Shown: positions 41,853 through 42,146 of the stretch, in pieces
How positions within the stretch are numbered: position 1 is the stretch's first letter
How the letters are laid out: each line of letters starts with the position of its first letter
Source of the DNA: an uncultured Lachnospiraceae bacterium
GTDB taxonomy: Bacteria > Bacillota > Clostridia > Lachnospirales > Lachnospiraceae
Length of the DNA stretch: 42,146 nucleotides
NCBI GenBank assembly: GCA_905235845.1
Contig: CAJONG010000005.1
Location: 1-42,146 of the forward strand
Reading direction: 5' to 3'
Translations under genes and position numbers: made by a program
The notes under the pieces: model-generated
Database searches by the model: none
What the model was told of the DNA's origin: nothing
The model's input: only the letters and a program-made list of their open reading frames with translations

Positions 41853-42146
41853 GTGGAGTGGAGCAAAATCAATAACTTCATGCGTATCGCCCTCATCGTT
41901 TTTTTGGATGTCGCCATCATCGCCTTCAGCGGCATCCTTGCCCTGCTGGTGCGGTTCGATTTTGAGTTCTCCACCGTGCCTTCTATCTATAGGGAGGCCA
42001 TGTACCGCTATATCCCGCTGATGGCCGTCATCACGGTGGCGTGCTTCAGCCTCACCCGTATGTACCGCTACGTCTGGCGCACGGTGGGCCTCCAGGATAT
42101 GCTCCGTATGGCGGTGTCGGTGCTGGTGGATTTCACCCTGTGCGTC
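41853..42146 (+). CDS. Partial N-terminus of a CapD/FlaA1-like polysaccharide biosynthesis protein
   Basis: A GTG at 41853, with AGGAGGGG seven bases before it, opens a frame of 98 codons to the window edge. It has hydrophobic membrane segments (IALIVFLDVAIIAFSGILALLVRF; YIPLMAVITVACFSLTRMY; MLRMAVSVLVDF) and resembles the N-terminal membrane domain of nucleotide-sugar 4,6-dehydratases/epimerases of the CapD/FlaA1 type (RFDFEFSTVPSIYREAMYRY). Nothing else in the window relates to polysaccharide synthesis, and the base composition is much richer in G and C, so it probably belongs to a different genome or a distant locus. Confidence 0.6.
   Translation, partial: MEWSKINNFMRIALIVFLDVAIIAFSGILALLVRFDFEFSTVPSIYREAMYRYIPLMAVITVACFSLTRMYRYVWRTVGLQDMLRMAVSVLVDFTLCV

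Noticed and set aside
41830-42021. Open frame from ATG 41830 at the right end
   Set aside because: It is out of frame with the membrane protein that starts at GTG 41853, which has a Shine-Dalgarno and clear hydrophobic segments.
1-42146. rRNA, tRNA genes, known riboswitches, or insertion-sequence transposases
   Set aside because: None recognised by reading; no transposase-like protein, no cloverleaf sequence, and no T-box ahead of proS. Weakly conserved structured RNAs cannot be excluded without a search.

Overview
The window looks like a chromosomal segment of an anaerobic Firmicute, most likely a Lachnospiraceae-type gut or rumen Clostridium relative. This is inferred from the gene order hup–rqcP–divIC–tilS–hpt–ftsH, an archaeal/eukaryal-type prolyl-tRNA synthetase, acetate kinase, two YesM/YesN-type sugar-sensing systems with lipoprotein binding proteins, and an orphan TM1266-type iron-only hydrogenase regulator. 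No 16S rRNA or tRNA gene was seen, so the assignment rests on gene content only. Both ends look like joins to unrelated DNA. On the left, the radical SAM gene lacks its usual N-terminal part. On the right, ftsH breaks off after its first 174 or so codons and is followed by much more GC-rich DNA with the start of a CapD/FlaA1-like gene.

Layout. 0–5.5 kb: housekeeping genes (radical SAM protein, a DUF1905-like/C39-like fusion, proS, a LacI-family regulator, ackA). 5.5–10.4 kb: an accessory island with a DUF3990 ADP-ribosyltransferase-like toxin and Xre antitoxin under a promoter covered by two perfect palindromes, a frameshifted PPP-type phosphatase, hairpin-rich DNA, two zinc-ribbon genes (one frameshifted), a 37-residue membrane peptide, and a VapD-type pair flanked by 52-bp direct repeats. 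10.4–15.3 kb: ECF transporter S component, TM1266-like regulator, FGGY pentulose kinase, DUF4867 protein and a fucose/arabinose-isomerase-fold enzyme.

15.4–26.2 kb: a sugar-sensing and uptake locus. A tight minus-strand operon (response regulator, sugar-binding lipoprotein, second membrane-anchored binding protein, LytS/YesM kinase) diverges from a ChvE–GguA–GguB type multiple-monosaccharide ABC transporter with two tandem permease paralogues. Twin AGGACAA-type dyads lie in the intergenic region. 26.2–34.9 kb: a 0.5-kb stretch with a winged-helix gene remnant and TTGGGAG-type repeats, then a second sensing and uptake unit (response regulator, Cache kinase, binding lipoprotein, MglB/MglA/MglC-like galactose-type transporter, 63-residue membrane protein) with noticeably more A-ending codons than its surroundings. 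34.9–41.7 kb: CCA-adding enzyme, PEGA-domain lipoprotein, HU, a 70-bp tandem structured repeat that ends in a promoter-like element, RqcP, DivIC, TilS, Hpt and a truncated FtsH.

Taken together, the central 24 kb sense external monosaccharides through binding proteins coupled to kinases, import them through two ABC systems, and may feed an isomerase/kinase pair into the pentose phosphate pathway, with acetate kinase as a fermentative outlet. The accessory island carries at least two toxin–antitoxin-type modules and several decaying genes.
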